A stretch of 64,000 nt of DNA from Leptidea sinapis (Eukaryota > Arthropoda > Insecta > Lepidoptera > Pieridae): assembly GCF_905404315.1 (NCBI RefSeq), contig NC_066286.1:8687501-8751500 (forward strand), written 5' to 3'. The position numbers and the translations under genes were made by a program. The notes under the pieces are model-generated. The model did no database searches. It had not been told where the DNA came from and saw only the letters and a list, made by a program, of their open reading frames with translations. Positions 43,315 through 53,495 of the stretch are shown here, piece by piece. Position 1 is the stretch's first letter, and every line of letters begins with the position of its first letter.

Positions 43315-43600
43315 ATCTTATGTACTGTAGTAAAATGATTGCGAAACTGAAGTGGCAGTGGGCAGGGCACATTGTTCGACGAACAGATGGCCGTTGGGGC
43401 AGTAAAGTCCTCGAATGGCGACTACGTACCGGAAGACGTAGTGTTGGTAGGCCCTCCACAGGATGGACCAACGATCTGGTCAAGATCACCCGAATACGTT
43501 GGATGAGGGTAGCGCAGGACAGATCGTAGTGGAAATCTTTGGAGGAGCCCTAGGTCCAGCAGTGGACGTCTTCCGGCTAATTATGAAGAAGAAGAATAAA
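43315..43600 (+). pseudogene. RTE-like retrotransposon 3' end, best preserved copy
   Basis: Continuous frame 43305-43529: MIAKLKWQWAGHIVRRTDGR, WGSKVLEWRLRTGRRSVGRP and STGWTNDLVKITRIRWMRVA, then QDRS and a stop (an intact relative would continue SWKSLEE). The 3' end is GAAGAAGAAGAATAA instead of the GATGATG repeats of the other copies. It is 5'-truncated, so inactive. Confidence 0.82.
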
Positions 43601-43785
43601 ATGTACATAAACTTTGGAGTGTAAATGTACACAAAAGTTCTAAATCGACACCATCGTGATCACAATGCGAGTAAAAAACAGTAGCTTAACTTAGCAGTCT
43701 CCTTGAAATTTATACCTACACGGAGTAAATTTTAGGTATACCTTCTTAATAGTAACAATATGAAGTGTTTTAAAAAAAGTAACAA

Positions 43786-43843
43786 TGACACACACACACA
43801 CACACAAAAACACACACACACACACACACACCGACACACACAG
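43786..43843. repeat. (CA)n microsatellite
   Basis: ACACACACACACACAC runs with small interruptions (AAAAA, CCG). Simple repeat. Confidence 0.95.
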
Positions 43844-44096
43844 ACATCCTATTCGTAAGTTATTTTTCTTTTGTTAAATTATATTTTGTTACTTCATTTG
43901 TGATCCCTTGTTTTTGGTACTGTTGATATTAATTGATATGGAATAGAAGGTCACATCCACTACTGTGTTTGTACCATTTTTGTTACTGAAATACATTTTT
44001 TTCAATTTTTTTTTTTCATCACAGTATTTTGACGCGGTTCCTGTCATACGGGTCAATTTTCATTGATCGGGCCTTTATACTGTTGCTTGATTAAGC

Positions 44097-44122
44097 TGTA
44101 CAATATTATTAAATATTGTACA
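44097..44122. other. Perfect short palindrome
   Basis: TGTACAATATT (44097-44107) and AATATTGTACA (44112-44122) form an 11-bp stem with a 4-nt loop. Significance is doubtful in AT-rich DNA. Confidence 0.6.
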
Positions 44123-44239
44123 ACTATGCTTTTGTAAGCTTATAAAAACCACTCTGTGTGTTACAATTTATTGGAGTATCTATCCCGATATTGAATATAT
44201 TATTATCTATTATATCTCTACTTCTCTTTGAATCTATAA

Positions 44240-44370
44240 CTTTAATTCAAATTCAAATTCAAATATTTTTATTCAAAATAGGATTAACAATCACTTATTG
44301 AACGTTTAAAACAACCACCCATTCAAAAGAGATGCCTCATACCTGAGAAGAATGGGCGCAAGAAACTCAA
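44240..44370 (-). repeat. LINE 3' UTR, family B
   Basis: Begins with repeated AATTCAAATTC (the tail) and continues ATTTTTATTCAAAATAGG and AACCACCCATTCAAAAG. Reverse-strand relative of 38272. Confidence 0.75.
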
Positions 44371-44400
44371 ATGACCCTTGATATCAATTTAATAAAAATA

Positions 44401-44450
44401 CTAGCCGACCCGACAGACGTTGTTCTGTACCTAATAATTAAGACACTGAA
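44401..44450 (-). mobile_element. Helitron-like family 1 3' terminus
   Basis: The reverse strand ends ACAGAACAACGTCTGTCGGG then TCGGCTAG before T. The terminal hairpin (ACAGA/TCTGT) is fully paired although both arms differ from the 61.9-kb copy. The rest is not recognisable. Confidence 0.6.
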
Positions 44451-44764
44451 TAAATTTGTCGATAATATTTCATAACATCAAGAATTATTTTGTAAAATTT
44501 GCTGCCTTATATGTGTTATAATGGAAGGTATTTGGCCTTGAAACACTTATTTTTTAGTTTTTGTAATTGGCTTACGCCGTTTTATTAAAGTATAAATAAA
44601 TAAAATAAATAAATAGTTGGCGCGGTTGAGATTCGCATGTTGGTTTGGGAGATTTTAGTAGATGGTGGATAAGGCGAAAGCTAAAGGAAAATCATGTTAC
44701 AAAGTGCAAAGTGAAGCTCAGAACTGACTGAATCAAAATTCAAAACAAAGACGACTAGTTTTAA

Positions 44765-45049
44765 CCAGTGGGAGGCTCCTTTGCACAGGAAGCCGGCTAG
44801 ATTATAGGTAACGGCGCCTATTTCTGCCGTGAAGCAGTTATTTGTAAACATTACTGTATTTCGGTCGAAATTACTGGGCAAATGAGACTTAACATCTTAT
44901 GTCTCAAGGTGACGAAGGCAATTGTAGTGCCGCTCAGAATTATTGGGTTTTTCAAGAATCCTGAGTGGCACTGCATTATAACGGGTATGGCGTATCAATT
45001 ACCATCAGCTGAACGTCCTGCTCGTCTCGTTACTTATTTTCTTTTAAAA
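44765..45049 (+). repeat. SINE-like repeat, copy 11
   Basis: CCAGTGGGAGGCTCC to CGTTACTTATTTTCTTTT. The segment between GTATTTCGGTC and GAAATTACTGGG has a 20-bp gap. Confidence 0.88.
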
Positions 45050-45352
45050 CAAAACGATGAAATATCGTCTCTGAACCAACGGGTTCAGAAGCCAGAACGC
45101 TGGCTACATAAATCCCAAGAATATTCCACTTTAGTTAATATACCCTGTAGTATCCAACTACTCCTGTATTTACATACAAATAAGATGTCCGACTCGCTGG
45201 TCTTAATCACAGATATGGAACTCGTAATATAATATACAGTTATAATTCGTGGAAGCACTCGCACGAACGTGTAATGAAATGTCATGAATTATTAATGTTT
45301 GGATATACTGTTTCCATAGAAATCTAGATAAGAATGTACTAGAAGTGATATA

Positions 45353-45562
45353 CGGCCGTTTTTAATAACCTATCTATCCTTAGTTTAAGTTACTAGAGGA
45401 AGACATATCTATCCTTTTAAGCTTACATTCATTTCAATAACCTATCGACATAAAGCATTAGACTATAACTTTATTAGACATAACTATGGATAGATAAGAT
45501 CTTGTCATTAAACTGTGACAGCAATGTATCCGTAACTAGAGATACGTTATTGAAAACGGCTG
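45353..45562. mobile_element. MITE with ~22-bp terminal inverted repeats
   Basis: The left end CGGCCGTTTTTAATAACCTA and the reverse complement of the right end CAGCCGTTTTCAATAACGTA match at 17 of 20 positions. Internal TATCTATCC/GGATAGATA segments are also inverted. About 210 bp with no coding potential. Confidence 0.65.
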
Positions 45563-45569
45563 GTAAACG

Positions 45570-46130
45570 TTCTATATATTGACAAATTACTTCTTAGCGA
45601 GTAGCTTCGACAGCTATATCTATACATTGCCGCATTTACATCAGTATCTTAAAATATTCCTGATATTAAGTAGCAATGGAAAACATTTATTCAGTTCATG
45701 TTTGATTCGTTGAATAGTTGACACATGACTAAGGATAAGTGTGTGTCTCGTCGTAAGCAGTAAGTAATGAGATCAATTAATCAATTAAAACAACTATTTT
45801 AATTGACCTAGATATTTTAATCTCGACAGTAGGTAAGAATACATATATAAGAGAGGGTAACAAAATTTTACATTTCAATACTTATGATTACCACAGAGTA
45901 TCTAAGTAAGTTTTTACAGTCTAAAGTCTAAGTTTATTCTTATTGTAGTCATTTTATTGCAGTCTTATATTAATTGCAGAAAAGTATTATGTTCTGTCAG
46001 TTTCAATTTGAAATATAAACGTGTTTTGGTCAAATCGTCGGAAAATGAACATTGTTTCTTTGATTGGCTCCATTCGAGACTATGAATTTGTTTGAATATT
46101 ATTAACGTTTGACACACGGACGAGTTAAAA
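45570..46130. other. AT-rich non-coding DNA
   Basis: Nothing recognised. Confidence 0.4.
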
Positions 46131-46133
46131 ACG

Positions 46134-46470
46134 AAGGACTCCGCGCCGTGATATTAACAAGTGAAGCACCGTTATGCTAGTGTGTGTGCGGTTACGGGGG
46201 ATACTAGTTATACAATTTTTTCTCCCTTTAATAATCATATATGGCCACAAATACTTATAAAGTATCGTTTTTACACGTTTTCACAATGCACGACGGCATT
46301 TTTAAAATATTTTATTGAGACGCAAACTAATCTGTCACAGACGATGACAATTCTCATAATGGCCGCCTATCGGCGTGTAGTAGTGTAAGTGTGTGCGTGG
46401 GGCTATGTATTTACACGTTAATCGGCTTGTTTTGGTGCTACACTGTTATGTAAGGTGACACGGAGTCCTT
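46134..46470. mobile_element. TIR element (MITE candidate)
   Basis: Left AAGGACTCCGCGCCGTGA and the reverse complement of right AAGGACTCCGTGTCACCT share the first 10 bases exactly. Subterminal GAAGCACCG/GTAGCACC and GTGTGTGCGG segments are also repeated or inverted. 337 bp, non-coding. Target duplication not evident. Confidence 0.5.
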
Positions 46471-46479
46471 ATTTTTTTA

Positions 46480-46864
46480 CTTTGCTGTTGTTTCACATTG
46501 TTTTGTCATTTCATATTTAGTTAATGGAAAAATTTATATCTATGCTCTTAATGTTCTTACAATGTGAAATTAAAACTGTTTGAGGAGATTGGAATTTTAT
46601 ATTATTTTAAATCACGAGACCAAAGTATGAATGGGAACAATTTTCTCAGAAAATATCGTTTGAATTTTCCTAGAGAATATATTGGATCCATAGAGACCGC
46701 TCACCGATCGGTTTACTCAATATACTTACCTTGTCTGTCCTTACACTTTGCAGAAAATTGTATAATAAATTTCTTTATATTCTTTTGTAGACATATTTTC
46801 CTAGCGAAAAGTGCATACTGTTGTCCTAAATTGTTAGTGTCACTGTTGGTGGTATCGGGTGTAA
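46480..46864. other. AT-rich non-coding DNA
   Basis: A 118-codon frame crosses this region (46564-46920) and ends in the Helitron. No domain or coding signal supports it. Confidence 0.35.
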
Positions 46865-46978
46865 TCTTATATATAAAATTCTCGTGTCACGGTGTTTGTT
46901 ACCAAACTCCTCCGAAATGACTGAACCGATTTGTATGAAATTTTGTGTGCATATCGGGTAGGTCTGATAATCGAACTA
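46865..46978 (+). mobile_element. Helitron-like family 1, 5' part, interrupted by Tc1
   Basis: Starts TCTTATATATAAAATTCTCG after an A and continues GTGTCACGGTGTTTGTTACC and CATATCGGGTAGGTCTGATA. At 46978 the Tc1 element begins. The remainder resumes at 48548. Confidence 0.8.
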
Positions 46979-48547
46979 CACTGGCCTTCAAAAGTAAGTA
47001 TCACACTTTTAAAATTGGGATAACGTTTTAAGTTCACAAGATATACTTTCGAAATAAAAAGGACTCCAAAGAGAATTTAATTTTGTACATAAAAACTTTA
47101 TATTCGGTAACTTTCTTTTAAGAATTGGCTGAAAAAAAACTTCAAAAACAAAACCATTCCTTTTTCAAAGCGGACGTTTCCGAATTACAATTTTACCATT
47201 CACATTTTTCATTCTGTTTTAAATTTTTTTCAAGATCGATGGGTCTTGTTTTAAAAATTTATGGTAAAAAGCACATAACATTTATTTATCATGCCTCTTT
47301 CACTTGAAGAATGTGCTAGGATCATGGCTTTTCTGGAACTAGGCATCAGTATGCGTCGCACTGCAAGAATGTTGGGTGTGACGCTACGAACGGTCCAGAA
47401 GGTAAAGCGAAGGTACGAAGAGACTGGACACCATCTGAGGAGACCTTGTAATGGCAGACCCAGGTGTACCAGTGCCCGAGAAGATCGTTATATTATTTCC
47501 ACTGTGTTAAGAAATCGCCACCAAAATGCAGTTGAAGTCCAGCAACAGCTACTTCAGACCCGGAGGGACTACATTAGTGACAGTACAGTGAGAAGAAGAC
47601 TTGCTGAAGCAAATTTGAAACCCCGAAGACCAGCGAGTGGCCCAAGACTCGAGAGACAGCATCGAGTAGCGAGACTGCGATACGCCCGTGAACACATGCA
47701 GTGGGATGAAGGAGAATGGTCAAGAATTTTGTTTGCAGTTGAGTCTCGATTATCCCTTTACACTTCTGATGGAAGGCGAAGTGTTTACAGGCGACCTGGT
47801 GAGCGATGCCTTCAAGCCTGCATCTCAGAAAGAGTCCAATACGGTGGAAGCAGTGTACATGTATGGGCTGGCATATCTTCAGAAGGTCGCACAGAGCTAG
47901 TAGCCATAGAAAATGGCACCCTCACTGGGCAAAGATATGCTCAAGAGATTCTCAATGAGCATGCAGGGCCATATTTAGCAAATATGGGTGATGGATCAAT
48001 GCTGATGCATGATAATGCCCGGCCACACACGGCTCATATCGTACAATAGTATATTCAGGAGGTCGGTATCAGTGTGATGGCTTGGCCATCAAGAAGTCCT
48101 GATCTCAACCCGATTGAACACGCCTGGGATGAGCTTGGGAGGCCAGTCAGAAATCGCAGACCGCCACCTACTACCCTCAGGGCACTAAAGCAGGTCCTGG
48201 TAGAAGAATGGGAGAATATTCCCCAACATCGGCTCCGAAACCTAGTGTTCAGTATGCCAAACCGGCTCGAAGCTGTAATCAGAGCTCGAGGAGGCAATAC
48301 CAGTTATTAAAAATTAAATAACATGTAATACATTTTAGTTGAATTTTGTAACACTAAACTAAAAATGTCTATTTTCATTGTTTTATCTTTTTTAAGTTAA
48401 AAATGTTACTAATGTATAATTTTAGTTTCTAAGAATTAAAGCCTATAAAATTTGCAACAAAACGTTTTTAATCTTAAATCTCTACCTTGTATAGTTAAGA
48501 AAAAAAAATAATTTGAAAAGTGTGATACTTACTTTTGCAGGCCAGTG
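46979..48547 (+). mobile_element. Tc1/mariner-superfamily transposon with intact ends
   Basis: 1569 bp. The left terminal repeat CACTGGCCTTCAAAAGTAAG...TATCACACTTTT and the reverse complement of the right end (CACTGGCCTGCAAAAGTAAG...) match over about 32 bp with one mismatch. TA flanks both sides (46977-46978 and 48548-48549), the standard Tc1/mariner target duplication. It carries one damaged transposase gene. The good TIRs mean it could still be mobilised in trans. Confidence 0.95.
47291..48310 (+). pseudogene. Tc1-like DD34E transposase, inactivated
   Basis: 340 codons including one internal stop (TAG at 48047-48049, codon 253). An N-terminal helix-turn-helix (residues about 5-45, ISMRRTARMLGVTLRTVQKV) and a GRPR-type linker (54-57) are followed by a second helix-turn-helix (66-110). 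The catalytic domain begins ILFAVESRLSLY, where the first catalytic Asp should be at residue 150 but Val is present (GTT for GAT). The second Asp is in LMHDNARPHTA (241). The Glu is in SPDLNPIEHAWDEL (276), giving 34 residues between them. The protein would bind the TIRs and cut and paste the element in the nucleus. The two point changes make this copy inactive. Confidence 0.93.
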
Positions 48548-48690
48548 TATTTTTCATACCCCTAAATGATAAGGGTGACTCACCCCTAAATATATATTTT
48601 TTATTTTTTTGACAATTTCTTTTATTTTTATTTTATTGTGATTCAGCATTAAAAAATACATACAACTTCAAATTTTTGACTTTGAGCATT
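48548..48690 (+). mobile_element. Helitron-like family 1, part after Tc1
   Basis: TATTTTTCATACCCCTAAAT, GATAAGGGTGACTCACCC, TGTGATTCAGCATTAAAAAA and CATACAACTTCAAATTTTT match the interior of the 55950 copy (reverse). The 3' hairpin and CTAG end are missing. Confidence 0.75.
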
Positions 48691-49245
48691 ACTGCCGCAA
48701 AATAAAGTGTTATTTTGAATGAATGTTGTATCCATTGAATCTGTATACGTTAATGTAGTCATATATTATATTATATATACAACGCCACTCTCACATTTCT
48801 CACATCGTCACAAGAAATCTTTATAGAAATTTCTAGATCAATATGTAGTGGTTCTTCTTCTGTTAAAGGAAGTTGGTGATCGTGCTAGTTTTGTAACGCT
48901 AAATGTTTAACTTATTTTCTATTTTTGTTTTATCTTATTTTTCTATTTACATAATATTACTCTATTCTTACATTATGTATAGGTATAATTTATAAGAATT
49001 CCTTAATAACAAATATTATAATAATATAGTTTTGTTCAACAGAAGTTAAACATTACGTTAAATTGTTATCGGTGTATGCTACAGTGAACATAATCTGGCA
49101 ACATCAGCTGTATTGATACAATTTATGATATCGACTGTTGAAATCTAAGTAGCACCTATGTATTTGTAGGATATTGTCAAAACATCTGAATCAATATTAT
49201 AAGTTGACTTTACTATTGGTTTTTTAATCACAGTTGGCATGATGA
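48690..49245. other. AT-rich non-coding DNA
   Basis: Nothing recognised. Confidence 0.4.
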
Positions 49246-49492
49246 ACATGGAAAAAGTGGACCAACGAGCGTACCTATAGGACACTTGTCATCTGGTGTT
49301 AAGACGTGATCATCGCCTCCCAAATTTACTTGAAACACCAGAGGAATCACAGAAAGGTGTAAGCGCTTTTTTTGAAGATACCCATGACGTATATACGTCC
49401 CACTTGCAACAAACTGTGCAAAATCTGTGAAAGTTCCTTAAAAGCCGGTCTGTGTAGGCACGCCACACATCCAAGTGGTGGGGATGATATAC
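49246..49492 (-). repeat. LINE ORF2 C-terminus and 3' UTR
   Basis: The reverse strand shows a decayed C-terminus (YVMGIFKKSAYTFL; compare YDMGTFKKNAYTV at 39.3 kb), then TGTGATTCCTCTGGTGTTTC, GGAGGCGATGATCACGTCTT, ACGCTCGTTGGTCCAC and TTTTTCCATG. The forward 96-codon frame over it is an antisense artefact. Confidence 0.7.
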
Positions 49493-49689
49493 TTATTGGA
49501 GACAAGTCGTGCGAAGGTGTAATTTGCCAACGAAGAAATAAGAAGAAAAAAAGACGAAGAAAACGAGGTGAAACAGCTCTTAGGAATACTCCCGGTGATA
49601 AATGCGGTATCAAAAAATATATGATGAAACGATTCTTAAAAAAGGACCCAATTTTAATATAAATGTTAAGATGTTAATAGATATTCGAT

Positions 49690-50287
49690 ATAATAAAAGT
49701 ATAGTCACGGATCCATACTGAAGTTTTGTTTGCTAAATAAATTATTAAGATGCGACGCCATTATCGGACAGTTACGAGAGTTTTCGCGCTTAAGGCGACA
49801 CTAAATGCCAGCGACCTTGAGCTATATGAGTTCACGGCTGCCGGCCCGCCATCTATGTAACAAAACCAATATTTTCAAAATTCTTGTGTGGAAAACAGTT
49901 TATATGCTTACAATCCTCGTTATTCACTACTAATCTGAATAAATGAACCTACACAAAAAAGTACAAGCTATAAGAATAACTTTTCTGAGAGAAGTACCAA
50001 AAAAATGCGTCACGCCTTGCCAAAAACCTTGTTTAACTTCAAAGAAGTGTGGTAGTTCAAAAAGGCTTGGCAGTGTTAACTATAACCAACAGCAAACATT
50101 AGAACGCTACAAATAAGACTTAAGGATATGTGTAAAAGGATTAAGTAGTGTTCATAGCTCGAAATGCTATACTTTCACCACAAAACTTGTCTAAAAACAC
50201 CATGTCTGCGTGTTTTCTGCTTACTCTTCGCCTTAATTCAAAGCAAGTAAAAAATATTAATACACCTTATTAATTGCTGATATAAAG
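49690..50287. other. Non-coding DNA
   Basis: A modestly GC-rich patch at 49750-49860 (GCCAGCGACCTTGAGC, GGCTGCCGGCCCGCC) has no frame or repeat I can assign. The rest is AT-rich. Confidence 0.35.
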
Positions 50288-50573
50288 TGTAACGACTCAA
50301 GTGAAGTGAGCAGCGCGTGTGAGAGGTGGCGCTCGTGTAGCGGTGTGAAGTAGTAGGCGAGTAGAGGATGGTCAAGGAGAGAGGAGAGGAATAGCGAAGG
50401 GTATATAATGTCTTTGGGATTAAATTATTTATTCTGCAGTGTTAAAGTGTAGTTAAGTAATAACGAGAGTTATACCTATCTATATATTTGAAAGATAAAA
50501 GTTATAATTGTAAAATCTTTAGTATAGTGATTTGTGTTCAAATACTATTTTTATTTTCCCTGACTGCTTTACA
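50288..50573 (+). mobile_element. Probable solo LTR (Gypsy-type target duplication)
   Basis: Begins TGTAACGACTC and ends GACTGCTTTACA, so it has 5' TG and 3' CA ends in a short imperfect inverted repeat (TGTAA/TTACA). It is flanked by identical AAAG at 50284-50287 and 50574-50577, a 4-bp target duplication as made by Gypsy-type integrases. Internally it has GGGTATATAATG (TATA box) at 50399-50410. The first 115 bp are unusually G-rich (GTGTGAGAGGTGGCGCTCGT). No primer binding site or internal genes follow, so recombination between two LTRs is inferred. The orientation follows the TATA box. Confidence 0.55.
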
Positions 50574-50579
50574 AAAGTT

Positions 50580-51085
50580 TTTTAGGTTATACATCTTATA
50601 GCGCGTTTGGGAAAAATTGTTATAGTGAATTTATATGATGAGCGCGCACACCGTCACGCAAATTCGACACCCTAGCGTTTGTTGGTCGACTAGTCCATTT
50701 GTTTCATACTTCAGCTATAATAAACCTGTTTTTACTCATAATATGTCTACTGAACCACAACCAATGGAAGAGAACTTAAATAAATTTCAATATGCTTAGG
50801 TTGTATAAAATTCATTTCTTTCTAATTGTATAAAATAATTTTATGATATTTAAAACCGGTATTTGACTAAATTAAACGGTATTTCAATATTTTCACTGGT
50901 TGTATTTAATACGTTCTTTATAAAAATATTGTTCTTTCTACAAACGTAAAATAATACGAAGAATTTTAAGGATTTTTATTTTATTAAGCCAAAAAATTAT
51001 AACTGCTAACGTGCGTACATATTAAATAGACACAAACATTTTTTTACGAAAATATTAGAAGAAAACATTATAATAAGGGAATCTA
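50580..51085. other. AT-rich non-coding DNA
   Basis: Nothing recognised. Confidence 0.4.
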
Positions 51086-51089
51086 AAAT

Positions 51090-51300
51090 CTTTATCATCA
51101 TGTCTGTAGCAATGACAGTACAATATTGTATAAATTCATAAAAAAAGAGCGCAAAAAAAGAATGCTGGGAGAGTTTGTTGCGCCGCTTCTTCTCTCTCAG
51201 TGCTCCATTTGTTTCCGAAGTGGTAGAAGTATCTAGTATACCTATAAGAAGTGACATCAAAAATAATTCTAAGCGAATCAGTTTTGGGAAAATGCCTTAT
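51090..51300 (+). repeat. LINE 3' UTR, family C
   Basis: AAAAAGAATGCTGGGAGAGT, TTGTTGCGCCGCTTCTTCTC, CATTTGTTTCCGAAGTGGTA and GAAGTGACATCAAAAATAAT match 9235. Confidence 0.8.
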
Positions 51301-51304
51301 AAGT

Positions 51305-52262
51305 CTGTACTCATTTTACAAAAGTGATTTTTCATGATCAGTGTACAAAGGTTGTGTGAAGAGCTATACTTAAAATACGTTAATCAGAAAAATACATAAT
51401 TAAGGCTGGATTGCATCATATTAACAGTTATAGGTAAGGTATAAGTCAAGTTTAACGGTGACAGTAACGCTGACTTTAACATAGACTGCGGAATGTGTTG
51501 CACCAGCGTATTCCATGGCATAGAAGTTAAAAAGTAAAATATGGAATATTTATTTGAATGTTTTGACAGGTCGCTATTTAGCTATTTAACATTAGCAATA
51601 GCTTTAACCGGCGGAGATTGGACGGTTACGGTTAACAGTTAAAGTTATGAAGTCATCTAAAAATTGTCAAATGTTGCAACACACTTTTTGCGTAACCGGT
51701 AGTTTAAATTTTTTGTTACTGCCAAAGTTAGTTGACGCAACCCAGCCTTAATATTACTCTCTTCAAATAACCTAAAATTAAAGCTAAAATCATGTTTCAC
51801 GGGCAAAAAAGCAATAATCTTTGTTAGGCTATTAATAATGACATAATGCAAATTTGTTGATCGGAACAAAAGAACGTACAATGTTATAAAATTTTCATCA
51901 AATTCATTATTTGAACGAACTACTATCAATGGTGATAATTAATACCTGGAATAAAAATATTTTGCGGCTTTAGCTCTAAATATTTGACAGATAAATAGAA
52001 ATTAATTAAAAACAAAATATTACAGATTATTCTTAATTTAAAATAAGTATTAAATAACCGCTACAACGCGATTAATTCTATACAGAATAGTAATTCGAAA
52101 TGAAACTTGAATTTCAGACTATGAGTTACGGTGAACGCAGTTTCATAAGGTCTTTTATTTTTCACTTGTGAAATTTTATTGCGGTACAATAAAAGTTATG
52201 AAACAAGATAATATCACTCGCTTTTACTGCAGTTTTCATTTTCTTACCTTTTTACTGAACGT
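51305..52262. other. AT-rich non-coding DNA
   Basis: Nothing recognised. Frames here are AT-driven. Confidence 0.4.
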
Positions 52263-52266
52263 TTTC

Positions 52267-52563
52267 CCAGTGGGAGGCTCCTTTTGCACAGGAAGCCGGC
52301 TAGATTATGGGTACCACAACGGCGCCTATTTCTGCCGTGAAGCAGTATTTGTATTTCGGTCTGAAGGGCACCACAGCTAGTGAAATTACTGGTCAAATGA
52401 GACTTAACATCTCGTCACAAGGTCTCGAGCAAAATTGTAGTGCCGCTCAGAATTTTTGGGGTTTTTCTAGAATCCTGCACTCATTGTAATGGGCAAGGCG
52501 TATCAATTACCATGAGCTGAACGTCCTGCTCGCCTCGTCCCTTATTTTCATTGAAAAAAAAAA
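52267..52563 (+). repeat. SINE-like repeat, copy 12
   Basis: CCAGTGGGAGGCTCC to TTTTCATTGAAAAAAAAAA. The block after GAAGCAGTA lacks the GTGTAAACATTACTG segment. The A-tail is followed within 9 bp by a LINE ORF2 C-terminal fragment. Confidence 0.88.
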
Positions 52564-52571
52564 CGTGAACT

Positions 52572-52770
52572 ATACGGCTGTGGAATGAGCTTCCTTGTGC
52601 GTTGTTTCCAGGAAGATATGACATAAGTATCGCCAAATAAAGTGCGTACACCTTCCTTAAAGGCCAGCAGAGCTCCTGTAATTCCTCTTGTGTTACAGGA
52701 GAATGTGGGCGGTGGTGATCACTGAAATCAGGCGACACGTAGGCTCGTTTGGCCTCCTATTCCATAAAAA
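52572..52770 (+). repeat. LINE ORF2 C-terminus and 3' UTR
   Basis: CGGCTGTGGAATGAGCTTCC, TTGTGCGTTGTTTCCAGGAA (LWNELPCALFPGRYD), CCTTAAAGGCCAGCAGAGCT, GGGCGGTGGTGATCACTGAA and CCTCCTATTCCATAAAAAA. 5'-truncated copy of the family at 29498. Confidence 0.82.
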
Positions 52771-53084
52771 ATGGCGAAAGTAAATTTTATTCACATATAA
52801 TTTAAATCCTCATTAAAATAAAAATTCCTACGTTTTTAACCTTTTATCATCGAGAAACATGAACATGTTAAATATTGTGACGGGTACTCACGATATGTAT
52901 TTTATATATTTGATGCCGATATTTCAATCCAATTGTATGAATCGTGGTCACGGAAACATTGCTACGGTGAACGATTTGTACACTATAATGATATCAACCA
53001 CCGTCAGCGCTCAAAAACTCACTTTTGTGAGTGAAACTATATCGTTAGTACAAACGAGATTCGTAGCTAACAAATAAATGAATA

Positions 53085-53205
53085 TGAATGTTTGTTTCCG
53101 AGTCATGGATGTTTATATGTATTTATGTATGTGTAAAATAAGTATATTGTATTAAATATATCGTTGTCTCACACCCATAGTACATCATAGTTTGGGGCAA
53201 GATAT
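53085..53205 (+). repeat. tRNA-like TIR element, 3' fragment on + strand
   Basis: CCGAGTCATGGATGTTTATA, AGTATATTGTATTAAATATA and GTTTGGGGCAAGATATTT match the interior of the reverse-strand copy at 53219, to which it lies tail to tail. Confidence 0.65.
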
Positions 53206-53218
53206 TTTTTTTTAAATA

Positions 53219-53495
53219 TAATATTGACACACTTTTTACACAAATTAGCTTGCCCCAAGTTAAGCATATATAGCCTGTGTTATGGGTTACAAGACAATGA
53301 TATATTTAATACAATATACTTACTTAAACATAAATAAATACACTTAAACATCCATGACTCGGAATCAACCATCCATATTCATCATATAAATGCTTGCACC
53401 TACCGGGATTCGAAACCGGGACCTCTAGCTTAGTAGGTAGCATCGCAAACCACTCGGCTATACAGATCGTCTCGTCATTTGTGTAAGAATGTGCC
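53219..53495 (-). repeat. tRNA-like element with terminal inverted repeats
   Basis: On the reverse strand the head is TGTATAGCCGAGTGGTTTGC (A-box of a Leu/Ser-type tRNA), then GAGGTCCCGGTTTCGAATCC (B-box), then a 180-bp body. The two ends, AATATTGACACACTTTTTAC at the left and the reverse complement of the right end AATATTGGCACATTCTTACA, are inverted repeats of about 25 bp. A Pol III-type tRNA head inside TIRs is unusual. The partner at 41685 has the left terminus too. Confidence 0.65.

Noticed and set aside
43786..43843. Regulatory Z-DNA element
   Set aside because: A short interrupted CA microsatellite; nothing in the context supports a function.
53398..53475. Leu/Ser tRNA gene on the reverse strand
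   Set aside because: A- and B-boxes are present, but the sequence continues into a repeat body and the acceptor ends do not pair.
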